From Triparma columacea (Eukaryota > Sar > Bolidophyceae > Parmales > Triparmaceae): 64,000 nucleotides of DNA. The stretch spans positions 25,635 to 89,634 of the forward strand of contig BRYA01000069.1 in the NCBI GenBank assembly GCA_030267965.1. Reading direction: 5' to 3'. Numbering within the stretch: position 1 is the first letter of the stretch; each line of letters starts with the position of its first letter. The position numbers and the translations under genes are program-made. Under the pieces are notes generated by a model, which was not told the origin of the DNA, searched no databases, and saw nothing but the letters and a program-made list of their open reading frames with translations. This document shows, piece by piece, positions 54,781 through 64,000 of the stretch.

Positions 54781-56235
54781 ATGACAGATCAGATCAAGAT
54801 GCGTACGGCCGCCGACATTTGGAGTGACGAGTCCGGCGATGACTACGACACCGACGAGGAGCTCGCCAAGGTAACCTCGAGTACCACTAGCCGTCTCAAG
54901 AAGAAGGGTGAGGTTGCCGCCCCCCTCGATCCGGAGGAGGAGAAGCTCAAGATGAAGAAGAAGATGGAGAGGGCGGCTGAGAAGAAGAGGAAGAAGGAAG
55001 AGAAGGCCGCCAGGAAGGCGCAGCGTAAAAAGGAGAAGAGGCTGAAGAGGGAGCAGAGGAAGAAGGCCGAGTCCGAGACCGGCCAGCCCAAGGACAAGAA
55101 GGCAGGATACGAATCCGGAGACAGCTACGACTCTGGCGACAACCTCGTTAGGAACGTTGACGACGACAACTTCCTCGATCTCGACGACGACGATGAAGAC
55201 CTCCTCAAGGAGTACAACGAGGACCAAAACTTCAACGACGAGAGGGGCGTGAGTTCCTCCAAGGCCAAGAAGGGTAAGAAGAGGTCCGCCGGTGGTGGCG
55301 AGAAGCTTTCCGGTGCCAGAGCCAGCGATATGGACAACCCCGTCATGCAGGCAATGAGCAGGATGAAGAGGCAGAAGGTGAAGGAGAAGTCTGTCGAGGA
55401 GCTTGAGCAGTCGGCGATTGAGTTCGTTACATTGATGGACACCATTGCGGACACGGACGAGAAGAGCAACAGCGAGGGTAAGCCTGGCGTCGAGAAACTG
55501 AAGATGATGAGGAGGGTCACGGACACGATGGCAAACACCCAGCTCATGAGGCCACTACTTGACTATGATGTGCTTAAGAGAGTCTACAGATGGATCAAAC
55601 CTGTCAAGGGGAAACTTGGGAGCGTCACTATTAGGAAGGAACTCCTGACGGCCGTCGGGAAAATGACGGGGGAAAACGGGGTCGCGCCGGGGGACCTGAA
55701 GAGGTCTAACCTGGGTAAAATGACCATGGCACTTTACAACCACCCAGCCGAGACCAAGGAGATGAAACTCCTACTACGCAAGCTCATCGACCAGTGGTCT
55801 AGACCGATATTCAGGAAGTCGGGGAACTACAGGGACCTGGAGGACGCGGAACAGGAGAGGAGGATGGTCGGATTCAGGCCAAAGGCCATGGGCGCGGCTA
55901 AAGCAGGTGGGAAGACGGGTGGCAAGGGTAACGAGAACGTGAAGAACTCGGGGGAAGTCGGAAACGTACTTACGAGCGGGATGAGAAAGGCGAACAAGGA
56001 GGGGGAGATTAAATCAGCGAGAGTCTCCATACCATTCAGCAAGGGGTTCTCGTATACCGTTAGACCGGGAGATAAGATTGTTAACGAAACGGAAATCTAT
56101 ATGGCGGGGACGAGAGTTAAACAGGGGGGAACGGCGGAGAAACTTAGCAAGATTATGATGGAGAAAGCTAAACCTACGGTTAAGAATCAAAGGAGCCAGA
56201 ATATTAGCGTCGAGGGGAGGGCTGTGAAGAATTAG
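54781..56235 (+). CDS. IWS1: IWS1/Spn1 transcription elongation factor
   Basis: This single-exon gene has 484 residues. A long charged N-terminus (alternating acidic and Lys/Arg-rich) precedes the TFIIS N-terminal-like domain, about residues 215-360: LMRPLLDYDVLKRVYRWIKP, SVTIRKELLTAVGKM, LGKMTMALYNHPAETKEMK and LLRKLIDQWSRPIF. This is diagnostic for IWS1/Spn1, which binds Spt6 and RNA polymerase II during elongation. A basic C-terminus with a FSKGFSYTVRP element follows. Lack of introns is notable, since most neighbours have several. Confidence 0.92.
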   Translation: MTDQIKMRTAADIWSDESGDDYDTDEELAKVTSSTTSRLKKKGEVAAPLDPEEEKLKMKKKMERAAEKKRKKEEKAARKAQRKKEKRLKREQRKKAESETGQPKDKKAGYESGDSYDSGDNLVRNVDDDNFLDLDDDDEDLLKEYNEDQNFNDERGVSSSKAKKGKKRSAGGGEKLSGARASDMDNPVMQAMSRMKRQKVKEKSVEELEQSAIEFVTLMDTIADTDEKSNSEGKPGVEKLKMMRRVTDTMANTQLMRPLLDYDVLKRVYRWIKPVKGKLGSVTIRKELLTAVGKMTGENGVAPGDLKRSNLGKMTMALYNHPAETKEMKLLLRKLIDQWSRPIFRKSGNYRDLEDAEQERRMVGFRPKAMGAAKAGGKTGGKGNENVKNSGEVGNVLTSGMRKANKEGEIKSARVSIPFSKGFSYTVRPGDKIVNETEIYMAGTRVKQGGTAEKLSKIMMEKAKPTVKNQRSQNISVEGRAVKN

Positions 56236-56471
56236 GTTGTGTGAGAAGTGGGTTGGGGGGGGGAAGGAGGGTATTAAATTTACGGAGCGTTTTCAAGTGA
56301 GAGAAAAACAATATATATATATAAACGTACGTACACGTACACACACACAAAAGCACAAACGTATAAGCAAGGGACTTTCGATTTTCTTCCATCAATTGGT
56401 ATACAGTATTTTACACAAAGGTTTTATATCATCTCCCCCCCCCCACCCTTCCCCAGACGCTTCCACCTCTT

Positions 56472-56996
56472 CTAGCTCTGAGTGTGTAGTACAGGTCTAA
56501 CAGGTTCCGCTCTAATCCCCCCCAAATCCCTCTTCGCGTCTTCCTCAACATCAAGTTCTCCCAATATCGCCAGACTATCTCCTCTCACTATGTACACACC
56601 TAAAGGCACGAGCTCTACGGGTGAGGTGGAGGAGTAGGAACGCTCGTGACAATCGGTGAGGACGAGGTTTTGGAGCTGATCGTAACCAGAGAGGATCCCT
56701 ATTAGATTACGACCGTCTACGCAGACTACGTTGACTTTCTCTAAGGAGGGGGTGAGGGTAGGAGGTGAGGGGTGAGGGGTGAGGGGTGAGGGGTGAGGGG
56801 AGCGCAAAATGGAGCGAAATGTAGGAAAATGGAGGTTTTTGTATCGTGAGCGCCTCCTCGAATGATGCTCTAATTTGCTCTATAAACATCTATTTACATC
56901 TATTCTAATCTATATACATATGTTATACTCTATTACACACAAACAAACACAAATAAACTACTTACTGTCAATCAGCTCCTTTATCGTCGAAGCCAT
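56472..56996 (-). CDS. LSM8: LSM8, U6 snRNP core protein
   Basis: Two exons (56996-56966 and 56740-56472, phase 1) give 99 residues, about the length of known LSM8. Sm motif 1 is NVVCVDGRNLIGILSGYDQ...NLVLTDCHER; Sm motif 2 is GVYIVRGDSLAILGELD, followed by the LSM8-typical LGGIRAEPVRPV. LSM8 defines the nuclear LSM2-8 ring that binds the U6 3' end. The intron holds a GGTGAGG heptamer repeat and CTCCATTTT-like copies. Confidence 0.92.
56750..56800. repeat. Heptamer repeat in the LSM8 intron
   Basis: About six tandem GGTGAGG units adjoin the 3' part of the intron, so the intron's pyrimidine tract (minus strand) is built from this repeat. Confidence 0.8.
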
Positions 56997-57032
56997 GATT
57001 TTGGGGGACTTTGCTCGAAGGACCTGTCTCGG

Positions 57033-57229
57033 ACCTCGGTTAGCCCATGGGCCCATAGCCAATGGCTAAAATTTTGGCTATAACTTCGCTAAAAAAGTTT
57101 ATTTAACGGCTATATATCCGCAAATGCGGCGATCTGATTGGTCCAACGGGTGCCTATTTGCCTTTGGCTATAAAATTGGCTATTTCTCTGAAAACTTTTG
57201 ACTATAGGCCCATAGGCTAACCTCGGTTA
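57033..57229. mobile_element. MITE-like element with terminal inverted repeats
   Basis: The element has about 18-bp terminal inverted repeats, GCCCATGGGCCCATAG on the left and CTATAGGCCCATAGGC on the right (two mismatches). It is flanked by a direct repeat ACCTCGGTTA at 57033-57042 and about 57220-57229, like a target-site duplication. The interior, about 165 bp, is AT-rich with several GGCTAT copies and no coding frame. It sits in the divergent promoter between LSM8 and the acyltransferase. Confidence 0.75.
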
Positions 57230-57297
57230 ACAACGACCTTTGCCAAAACACCGAGAAAACCCATATCTCATCTAGTATATAGCCCCAATCAACGCCC

Positions 57298-59595
57298 ATG
57301 GTTCGGCGGGGAAAGTTCCAGACGCGTGTCGACATAAATCCCCAGGACTATGATTTATACGGTAACAAGACATTCATAAAGGAGCGAAGTAAGTTGTACC
57401 AGGCGCGCCTTTTGGTTTCATGCTCATTTTGCAGTGTGCTTTGCTTCTCCCCACCCACCACCACTCGCTCCTGATGACGTACCTCTCTAACACGTCTCCC
57501 TTACTGTCCGCAATACCTCGGTTATTCCCTTCCCTACCACCATCCCCCCACCCAGTTGAGGACGATAACCCCATGGTGGACCTTCCAATAGAAAAGGTAT
57601 TCGCCTTCTCCCGGATCAAACGCCCCATCGAGGCCTTCCACTTCATCTTCTTCTTCCTGTGGACACCCTTCGGTCTCGTGTTAATGACCTTCCGTCTGGT
57701 AATAATGCTCAGCTTCTTGATCACCTTTTACGCCATGGGCAACACACCATTCTGGCAGCCGATTAGGAAGAAGGCGCCGCACATCTTCGTCAACTTTGTG
57801 ATGCCGTGCTGCGGCATATTTCACAGCGTTAGAGGAACGGAGTACAAGGATGCTGTGCATGTCGATAAGTGCATTTTTGTCAGGTGAGCTATACTATTTT
57901 TGGTTGCTGATAGATATCGGCTTACTGCTTTCGGGGATACGGAAATGCTACAGCGTCCGCTGCTAACTCAACTCCCAACTTTGTCATTCCTCCCCCTTGC
58001 ACAACCCTTCCTTAGTAACCACATTTCAAATTTCGACCCCATCTGGTTCAACTGTGTGTTCAAGGACTTCACGCTCCTTTGCGCTGGAGACTACGATTGG
58101 TTCTGGGAGGTAATGAAGAGGATCGGCGTCCTCAGCTCAGACGACGAATCCGGCAAGGGCTGCATTTATACCAACTACTTTGGCAGTGTGGCGGAGAGGG
58201 AGGCCGTCAGGATCGCTATTGAGGAGGTAAGGTTTGGAGCATGAGATGAGGAGATTTCATTTTGTGCCCCATAAATGTGTCCCTTATTTTCTTCGTATTC
58301 CCCTCACTAACCCCCAATCATAAATAGGACATGGCCCGTGACGATGCTCGCCCTTTCCTGATATACCCCGAGGGCTGTGTGACGACCGGCGTGTGCGCCG
58401 TGATGCAGGTGAGAATATAATATACCAGGAAGAGCGCTTTGACCTCCCCCCGCTGACCCTTTCACACCTTCTTCTTTTCTTCTTCGTCCTCCCTTTCTCC
58501 CTCCTTCCCATGCAGTACCAAAAGTTTGTGTTCTCTCTAGACAAGGTGATTGTCCCCGTCTGCCTGTCGGTGAACAACCCCTGGCCCTACGAGCACTACA
58601 CGCTCGTAGGGAAAGCCCAGGCCCACCTCCTGTGGTACCTCTTCTCCCCCTACATCGTCTTCAAGCACGCCCTGCTTCCCCCACAGAAGCGCAGGCCTAA
58701 CGAGAAACCGCACGAGTTCGCCCTCCGCGTCCAGTCGCTGACTGCCGCCCACCTTCAGCTGGGGGTGATCAAAATGAACTGGAAGCAGAAGGACCGCCTG
58801 CAGCAGGCACTGGGCTTCTCCCCTTACAATGAGAGTTTGTGGAGCAGGAGAAAGAGCATGGACAAGTTCAGGGAGAACCTCTTCAAGAGGCAGGTCGTCC
58901 TGAAGGACGGCGCAGCCGTGACCCTCAATTCGAACAGCAAGGGTTCTAAGAGGGTGCAGCCCGTCAACGAGACAGGAGGCGAGGAAGGGGTAGTCGATGA
59001 GGAGGGCGATGAAAGCGCTGTCCCAGACTACGACGAGAACGAAAAGGACGGCATCTTCTTGGCGAGGGAGTACGCCGCCAGGCAGCACAAGGAGAGGGAC
59101 GCCGAAATGCAAATATTTGACAAGGCCATGAAGGCGGCGGCGGAGGAGAAGAAGAAGAACAGTCGGAGAGGGAGCACAGAAGGCGGAAGGCGGAGGAGTA
59201 GCGTCAGCGACGTGATAAACGTACAGTACGTCGAGGAGCTCAACGAGCACCGCAGGAGGGCCAGCAACTTAGAGAATGTCTCCCAGCTCCCACCGGACCA
59301 AATCGCAAAGACGCACAACGACGACGTCAAGGTGAAGCAGGTAGAGGTAAAGGCGAAGAGGAGGGCGAGTCAAATAGCGGCGTCGCAGGAGGAAATGATC
59401 AAACTCGCGGGGGGGATTGATAAGCTAACGCCAGAGGGACTAGAGGCCATCAAGGCTATGGCTGCTTCAGGGGAGCCGGCCCCGAAGCCGGTGGCGAAGG
59501 AGCCGGAGGCGAAGGAGGGGGAGGGGTCAACCGGGGGGGGAGGGGGGGCGAGTGGTGTTGCGCCTCCGGACGCGGCAAACAAGGAAGAAGTATAA
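57298..59595 (+). CDS. PlsC-type glycerolipid acyltransferase (GPAT/LPLAT family)
   Basis: Five exons (57298-57388, 57556-57883, 58016-58226, 58328-58408 and 58516-59595) in consistent phases give about 596 residues. A hydrophobic hairpin (FHFIFFFLWTPFGLVLMTF, LVIMLSFLITFYAMG) anchors it in the ER membrane. Acyltransferase block I is SNHISNFDP (His-x4-Asp). Block III is LIYPEGCVTTG and a later block is VIVPVCLSVNNPWPY. The last 300 residues are charged and Ser-rich (RRRSSVSDVI), probably regulatory. The catalytic step is transfer of acyl-CoA to a lysophospholipid or glycerol-3-phosphate; the exact substrate is not predictable. Confidence 0.86.
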
Positions 59596-59701
59596 ACAAT
59601 CGTTTTGAACAAAAACTCTTGATTACCCCTAAAAGTGAGGGAATCATTAATTCAACACTCCCTTCAAAACAACCCCTTTCGGTCCCCAATACATCCAACA
59701 A

Positions 59702-59959
59702 ATGTCTTCTCGATCTCGTTCCGGCACCCCCCGCTCACGATTGGGCCGCAAAGCTGCAAAATCGGGAAAATCACCAAAACCTCAAACCCCGCTCGCCCTT
59801 GATCCGGAATTGAAAAGGGAGAAATGGGAAACGGAGAATGGAAGGAGGAGACATAACTGGATCCCGTTTATTAATGGACTGCTTGGGGAACTGGCGAGGA
59901 AAGGGGAACTTAAGGGACTTAGGGACAAAGCTGAAGCTCGTGTGAAGAGCAAGAAATAA
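59702..59959 (+). CDS. Stand-alone UCH37-like C-terminal domain protein
   Basis: A single-exon frame of 85 residues. A basic Ser/Arg/Lys start precedes REKWETENGRRRHNWIPFIN and GLLGELARKGELKGLRDKAE. This resembles the extreme C-terminal tail of UCHL5/UCH37 deubiquitinases, where 'RRKHNYLPFI..LL..LA' binds the proteasome subunit RPN13 or INO80 partner NFRKB. No catalytic UCH domain is present upstream, since the preceding gene is the acyltransferase and only 106 bp separate them. It could be an independent partner-binding peptide. Confidence 0.7.
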   Translation: MSSRSRSGTPRSRLGRKAAKSGKSPKPQTPLALDPELKREKWETENGRRRHNWIPFINGLLGELARKGELKGLRDKAEARVKSKK

Positions 59960-60081
59960 ATTCAAGGGAGGGAGGGAGGGGGGAAGAAAGGGGGAGGGAG
60001 GCAAAGATTGAAGAAAGAGAATACGATACACTAACATTCGCGGCGTTGAATAATGAAAAATGTCTACTAAATTCATGTAAT

Positions 60082-60210
60082 CTATCCCCCACCAGCTGCA
60101 GCCTCCTTGCTAACCCTTATAGCATTTAGTGCGTTGTTCCTATCCTTGCTAACCCTCTCCTTATTCTTCGCCTCTAGAACCTTGGCAATAAGCACGTCAA
60201 CATTATCCAT
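60082..60210 (-). CDS. Possible very small protein or terminal exon
   Basis: An ATG-initiated frame of 42 residues has a helical, charged sequence (VLIAKVLEAKNKERVSKDRN) that looks coding rather than random. It converges on the UCH37-tail gene. It might instead be the last exon of a larger minus-strand gene. Confidence 0.4.
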   Translation of the reverse strand: MDNVDVLIAKVLEAKNKERVSKDRNNALNAIRVSKEAAAGGG

Positions 60211-60864
60211 TAATTTCGTCGTTTACCGCAAGCTCCCTCCTCCGCAGATGTGAAAAAGATCGGATTAGGTTGAAGGGGCTGTCCAGAGGGGAACAACCCC
60301 TACAACTGCCGTGGACCCCCCCGTCAAAAAGTTAACCCGAAGACCCGGCGAGCCTTGCCCAGACAAGCCCATGTTGGGCAAAGGCAGAAACTCGTCGCGC
60401 ACCTCCGCAAGGATCTGGGAAGGTAGTACCATCAGACCTTGAACTGCACTCGAACGAAGGGACAAGTGAGTTGATGGAGGAATTTGTGTACAGAGTCCAA
60501 AAAATGGTTACGACTCTAAGTGTTACTGGTGTAACGTGGTAGATATATTGTAGGGCGTAGTGGTAAACTTGTTCCTACTATGACTCGCCAATGATAGCTC
60601 ATCCGCCTTTAATACCCTATCCGTCACGCGTGATATGTCGATAGATGGGAGACTTCTCCCCGTCGATCATCCTCACTCAAAGTTCAGCAGTAATAGTCGT
60701 CTTAAGAAGGTTCCCAAGTCTTCTCCCGGCCGACCCAACTGCTTCTGCTTCTAAATGTACAGAATCTTCAGGATTTATATGGCGCAATGCATTAGTCTTT
60801 CATAAGGAACTTACCACTCCCCGGCTAAAACCTTTTAGTCAGGTGGTATCACGTCTACTATCTA
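60211..60864. other. Unexplained non-coding-looking block
   Basis: These roughly 650 bases lack the C/T-rich tracts seen elsewhere and have balanced composition. Two short open frames (66 residues minus at 60265-60465, 80 residues plus at 60645-60887) show no family. No tRNA or rRNA fold was recognised. It may be an inserted or degraded element, or long introns of the adjacent gene. Confidence 0.4.
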
Positions 60865-63625
60865 CTACTGGGAAGCCCCTCTGTTAGGGCCGACCTTGTA
60901 GGCCACCTGAAGCTCTGAAATTAATTCCCTCCACTTTCCCCAACCGAACCGAAGCTTTCCACGACGGGCGCCCCTGATGAGCCGAACGACCTTAACGCCG
61001 GCCTCCTCGACCCCCCTTTCCCAATCGGTAACCTCCCACCATTTCCTAAACACCTCCCTCCCGACCTTGTTGTTCCAGCTTTTCACCACCCTCCCCACAA
61101 CCTTCAGTCCCCTTTCCATTTCCTCCTCTCTCTTCCTAACCTCCGCAACCTTGTCGGACCACGTCTTCCAGCCTCTAGCTATCACTCTCTTCCCCCACCA
61201 TCCCCATATCCTTCTAACCACGACGACCCTCCTCGCCTCCCTTCTCTCCTTATCCCTGAAGTCCTCCACTACGTTCCTCCACTTGTTCCACCCTCTCCCT
61301 ATCTTCATGTCGACCCCCCTCTTCAAGTACCCTCTCAGCTCCCTAGTCCCTCTCTCCCTCCTCCCTACCCAGTTCTTCCACGTCGTGAAGCCCCTCGCAA
61401 GCATCCTCTCCTTCAGTCTAACAATGTACTGCAGTAGATTCGCGCCCCCCCCCCCCAGCTTGAATCTTCTTCCTCCTCGCGGCCTGCTCGCTGCTCTCTC
61501 CCATCTCAAGAAGGCCTTCCAAGTGTCCTTCTTGCTAGCTCTAGCCAGCACCCTCGTCATCGTGACCCTCCTGTCCTCCTCCCTCCTCTCCAACTTGACC
61601 CTCTCAACCCAGGTTCTCCACCCCTTTCCGACCAACCTCCAGCTCTCGCTTTCCGCGTACGTTGCGACCCTCTTCGCGAGGACCTTCAAGCTCTGCTTCT
61701 TCCTCTTGATCGCCTCCACCTCGTACTCCCACTTCCTCCACGCAGCCCAAAGGCTCCTGAAGCTCTTACCCTCTGCGAACTTGCAGAGGATTTTGACGAA
61801 GTGGTCCCTGCGAAGCTTTCTCTTGACCTTCAAGTGGTGCTGTTGATTTATCATTACCCTCAAGACCCTCCAAGCCATGTGGAGAAGTTTCAGTCTGTTG
61901 CTTCAGCCCACAATGGCCTTCCTCCGACGAGAGTTCCTGTCTCCCTTCTGCAAGGACCAGAGCTTCTAAGCCCCGAAGCTACTCCTGACGTGCCAGAAAC
62001 ACCACGCCTTGAAAACCTTGATGAAGACGAACCCGTCCCTTGCCTTTGTGCCTGTGTTGGCCTTCCAGCTCCCGAACGCTTTCCCTCTCCAAACACTCTT
62101 TTTCCTTCCTCACGCACTTGGCGACCCTCTCCCGAAGCTCCCTCTCCTTCCTCTTCATTTCCATCTCCCTAGCATCTATGTACTGTTTCTCTCGAGCAAA
62201 GTTCCTCCAAGCTTCTTCATAACCTTCGTCGTATTGGTCAGCCTCATCCGCTGCGAGGTCAGCGCTCGTCAAGATCATGCCCCTGCACTCTTTCTCCACG
62301 ATCTCCTTCCACTTCCTCACCAGCCCCCCCTCCCTGCTAGCGAACCCCCCTAAGGTGTCGAGGACCCTTACCCTCCCCACCAAGCTCCCCTCCTCTACTA
62401 TGTTCTCCTCTACTATGTTCTCTGGCAGCTCGATGACATCCCCGAACTGATGACATCCCCGAACTGCTCTGCGCCGACATCGAAGTAATCGGGCTGGAAC
62501 TTCCAGCTGAGGTCAGTGAAGCGAAGAGAGGGGGGGACAAAGCGACGACCCGTGGGGTGTTAGCTATGAAGGGGTTCTCGAAACTATACACTACGATCCT
62601 CGCCTCAGTTCCTCTCAAGATCTCACCTGTTTTCGGTGTCCCCCTCGCACCTCGACGGACAGGAGTATTTCGTCGGCTAGCCTCCTCCTCCTCTTCTCTC
62701 TTCCTCTTCTTCGCCATATCGACCTCCTCCCTCGCCTTCCTCTCCTCCTCAATCCTGCCTTATTCCTCGCTTCAACTGCAATCTCCTCCTCGCTTCAACC
62801 TGCTCCTCCTTCTTTCTCATGTACTCCTCTCCTTTTTCAATCTCCTGCGACAGGCGGACCAGTGAAGAAGATGAGTGATGATGATGATGATGTGCGAACG
62901 CACTTCGACGCTTTTCACTTCCCTCCCACTTTCTCACCTCCTTCGTCCTCCCCCCCTCTGCTCCCAAACCCGCCGCAATAACCCCAACTGCAGCCGTCCC
63001 TAAACCTCCAATAATTCCCACCAACCTAATCCCATCCCTCCCTCCCTTGTCACCGTTGCTGTTGCTCTTCACCCTCGTCTTCGCATTCAAAGCTCTCTTT
63101 TCCTCCGATCTCTCCTGCTCCGCCTTTCTACCCCTCCTGTCCTCCTCAATGCTCCTCTCCCGTTTTTAACACTCTCCCTCCTTAATTCCTCTCGCCTCCT
63201 CTTGTCTCCCCCCACCTTCTTCATCCTCTCCCCCCTTACCTCCTCCCTCCTCATCTCCTGCTCCTTTATCTTCGTTAGCCTATTGTCCTCGGCAAGAACT
63301 CTCCTCCTCTCCCGGTCCTCCATCTCCATTTTCTCTTCCTCAGCCTCCCTCTTCTTGTTGTCCTCCTCCAACCTTGCGCTCTCACCCCTAGCCCCTTCTA
63401 GAACTCCACCCCCTCGATAGTTCTGATCTTCCCCTCTTCCTCCATCCTCCTCATCCTCCCAAGCTCCACATTCCCCCTCGCAAGCTTCTCCCTATACCTT
63501 TCCAGCCGTCTCTCGTCTTTGAGTAAATCCCTCGCAAATCTCTGGTCAACGTCAACCCATACCTTCCCCGGTACCATCTCCGCCGTCCACCCCTTCTCAA
63601 GTCCCTCCCCTGACATGGCCGCCAT
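60865..63625 (-). CDS. Sfi1-like centrin-binding repeat / coiled-coil protein with unresolved frames
   Basis: Reading from ATG 63625, the N-terminus is VDVDQRFARDLLKDERRLER followed by a long Glu/Arg/Lys-rich coiled coil. The 3' part (61900-60865) holds at least eight repeats with Trp spaced like Sfi1: AWRKWEYEVEAIKRKK, KGWRTWVERVKLERR, RGFTTWKNWVGRRER, RGWKTWSDKVAEVRK. Sfi1-type proteins line centrin filaments at basal bodies and spindle poles. Between 63400 and 62380 the coding signal changes frame several times near 63410, 63160, 62750 and 62450 without good GT-AG introns. A 17-bp tandem duplication lies at about 62433-62466. Either homopolymer errors, unseen introns or a decaying gene explain this. 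An intron of about 80 bp with a phase-2 junction probably joins the 61979-62383 part to the Trp repeats. The stop at 60865 is also uncertain. Confidence 0.6.
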
Positions 63626-63790
63626 GAGGACCCCCCGGAGCCTAATATTCCATTTTGGAGGGTAGCGAAACGGCAAATATTATTAGGATACGTGAGGAAA
63701 AATAGGTAAGTGCGACTGCGATGAAATTCAGACGTTTACATTAACACTACCAGGTATACCCTTTATAAAAAGCCTGTTGTAGGAAATGCG

Positions 63791-64000
63791 ATGTCCAAGT
63801 TCCGGTTTGGGAGTCAACAAAACTTCATGACTAAATCATTCACTTGCACTTCGGAGGTAGTGTGTTCTCTCCGTGCTCTGGTTACGGCGAGTGCGTTGAT
63901 GAGCCGACCCCCTTCCCGTGAAGCTGAAAGGGAAAGATATATTTGCCAGCCTAATCAAGGACCCGCAGACTTCCTCAACTTTGCATGCTTGTTTCCATGT
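63791..64000 (+). CDS. Partial open frame running off the window
   Basis: From the ATG at 63791 the frame stays open for 70 codons to the window end (MSKFRFGSQQNFMTKS..., SRPPSREAERERYICQPN). No domain is recognised. The flanking sequence is divergent from the Sfi1-like gene. It could be the first exon of a further gene or chance. Confidence 0.35.
   Translation, partial: MSKFRFGSQQNFMTKSFTCTSEVVCSLRALVTASALMSRPPSREAERERYICQPNQGPADFLNFACLFPC

Noticed and set aside
62880..62905. Run of six histidines in the minus-strand Sfi1-like region as a cloning tag or vector contamination
   Set aside because: It is encoded by a simple GAT/CAT-type repeat in otherwise native sequence with no vector flanks.

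Overview
This window is nuclear DNA of a compact eukaryotic genome, most likely a photosynthetic stramenopile alga. A bolidophyte or pelagophyte relative is my best guess, and it is an inference. The reasons are: a nuclear gene for a red-type CbbX Rubisco activase; a leucine aminopeptidase whose N-terminus looks like a signal peptide plus a plastid ASAF-type cleavage motif; many short GT-AG introns, mostly with GTGAG donors and pyrimidine-rich acceptors; and intergenic gaps that are often only 100-250 bp.

Layout. 0-11 kb: end of cbbX, a molybdate-transporter-like MFS gene head-to-head with a very large class C GPCR-like receptor, then a REXO-type exonuclease. 11-23 kb: a SNF2/bromodomain/RING remodeller, a Cys-rich single-pass membrane protein, an AT-rich island, a CAMK-like kinase, an ankyrin protein (with an 8-N assembly gap) and an unknown acidic protein. 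23-28 kb: three tandem ankyrin-MYND genes. 28-43.6 kb: the spliceosomal WD40 protein PRL1, a BspA-type LRR protein, an Asp/Asn beta-hydroxylase-like enzyme, a coiled-coil protein, Rab18, a multipass membrane protein, a second ankyrin protein and an RRM/2OG-oxygenase fusion. 43.7 kb: a tRNA-Lys(UUU) gene with an intron in its D arm. 44.7-52 kb: a second BspA-LRR gene, RWDD1, a CPBP protease and two more ankyrin-MYND genes. 52-64 kb: leucine aminopeptidase, IWS1, LSM8, a PlsC acyltransferase, a stand-alone UCH37 C-terminal domain, an Sfi1-like gene with several unexplained frame changes, and a partial ORF running off the end.

Housekeeping RNA and chromatin genes (PRL1, LSM8, IWS1, REXO, SNF2) are interleaved with two expanding families, ankyrin-MYND and BspA-LRR. 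Each family occurs both in the 23-31 kb part and in the 44-52 kb part. Neighbouring genes do not form an evident pathway.

The most unusual signals are in the introns. A pair of nearly identical introns interrupts two unrelated head-to-head genes. A short dispersed hairpin (stem GCGRC/GYCGC around an AGCGAAGCG loop), with stem changes that mostly preserve pairing, recurs almost only in introns. Introns of one gene share about 80-100 bp repeat units, and minisatellites are common in introns. Together with the tRNA intron at a non-canonical site, this points to active intron gain or intron-borne mobile sequence. All exon structures were derived by hand from splice consensus, reading phase and family conservation, and have no transcript support.
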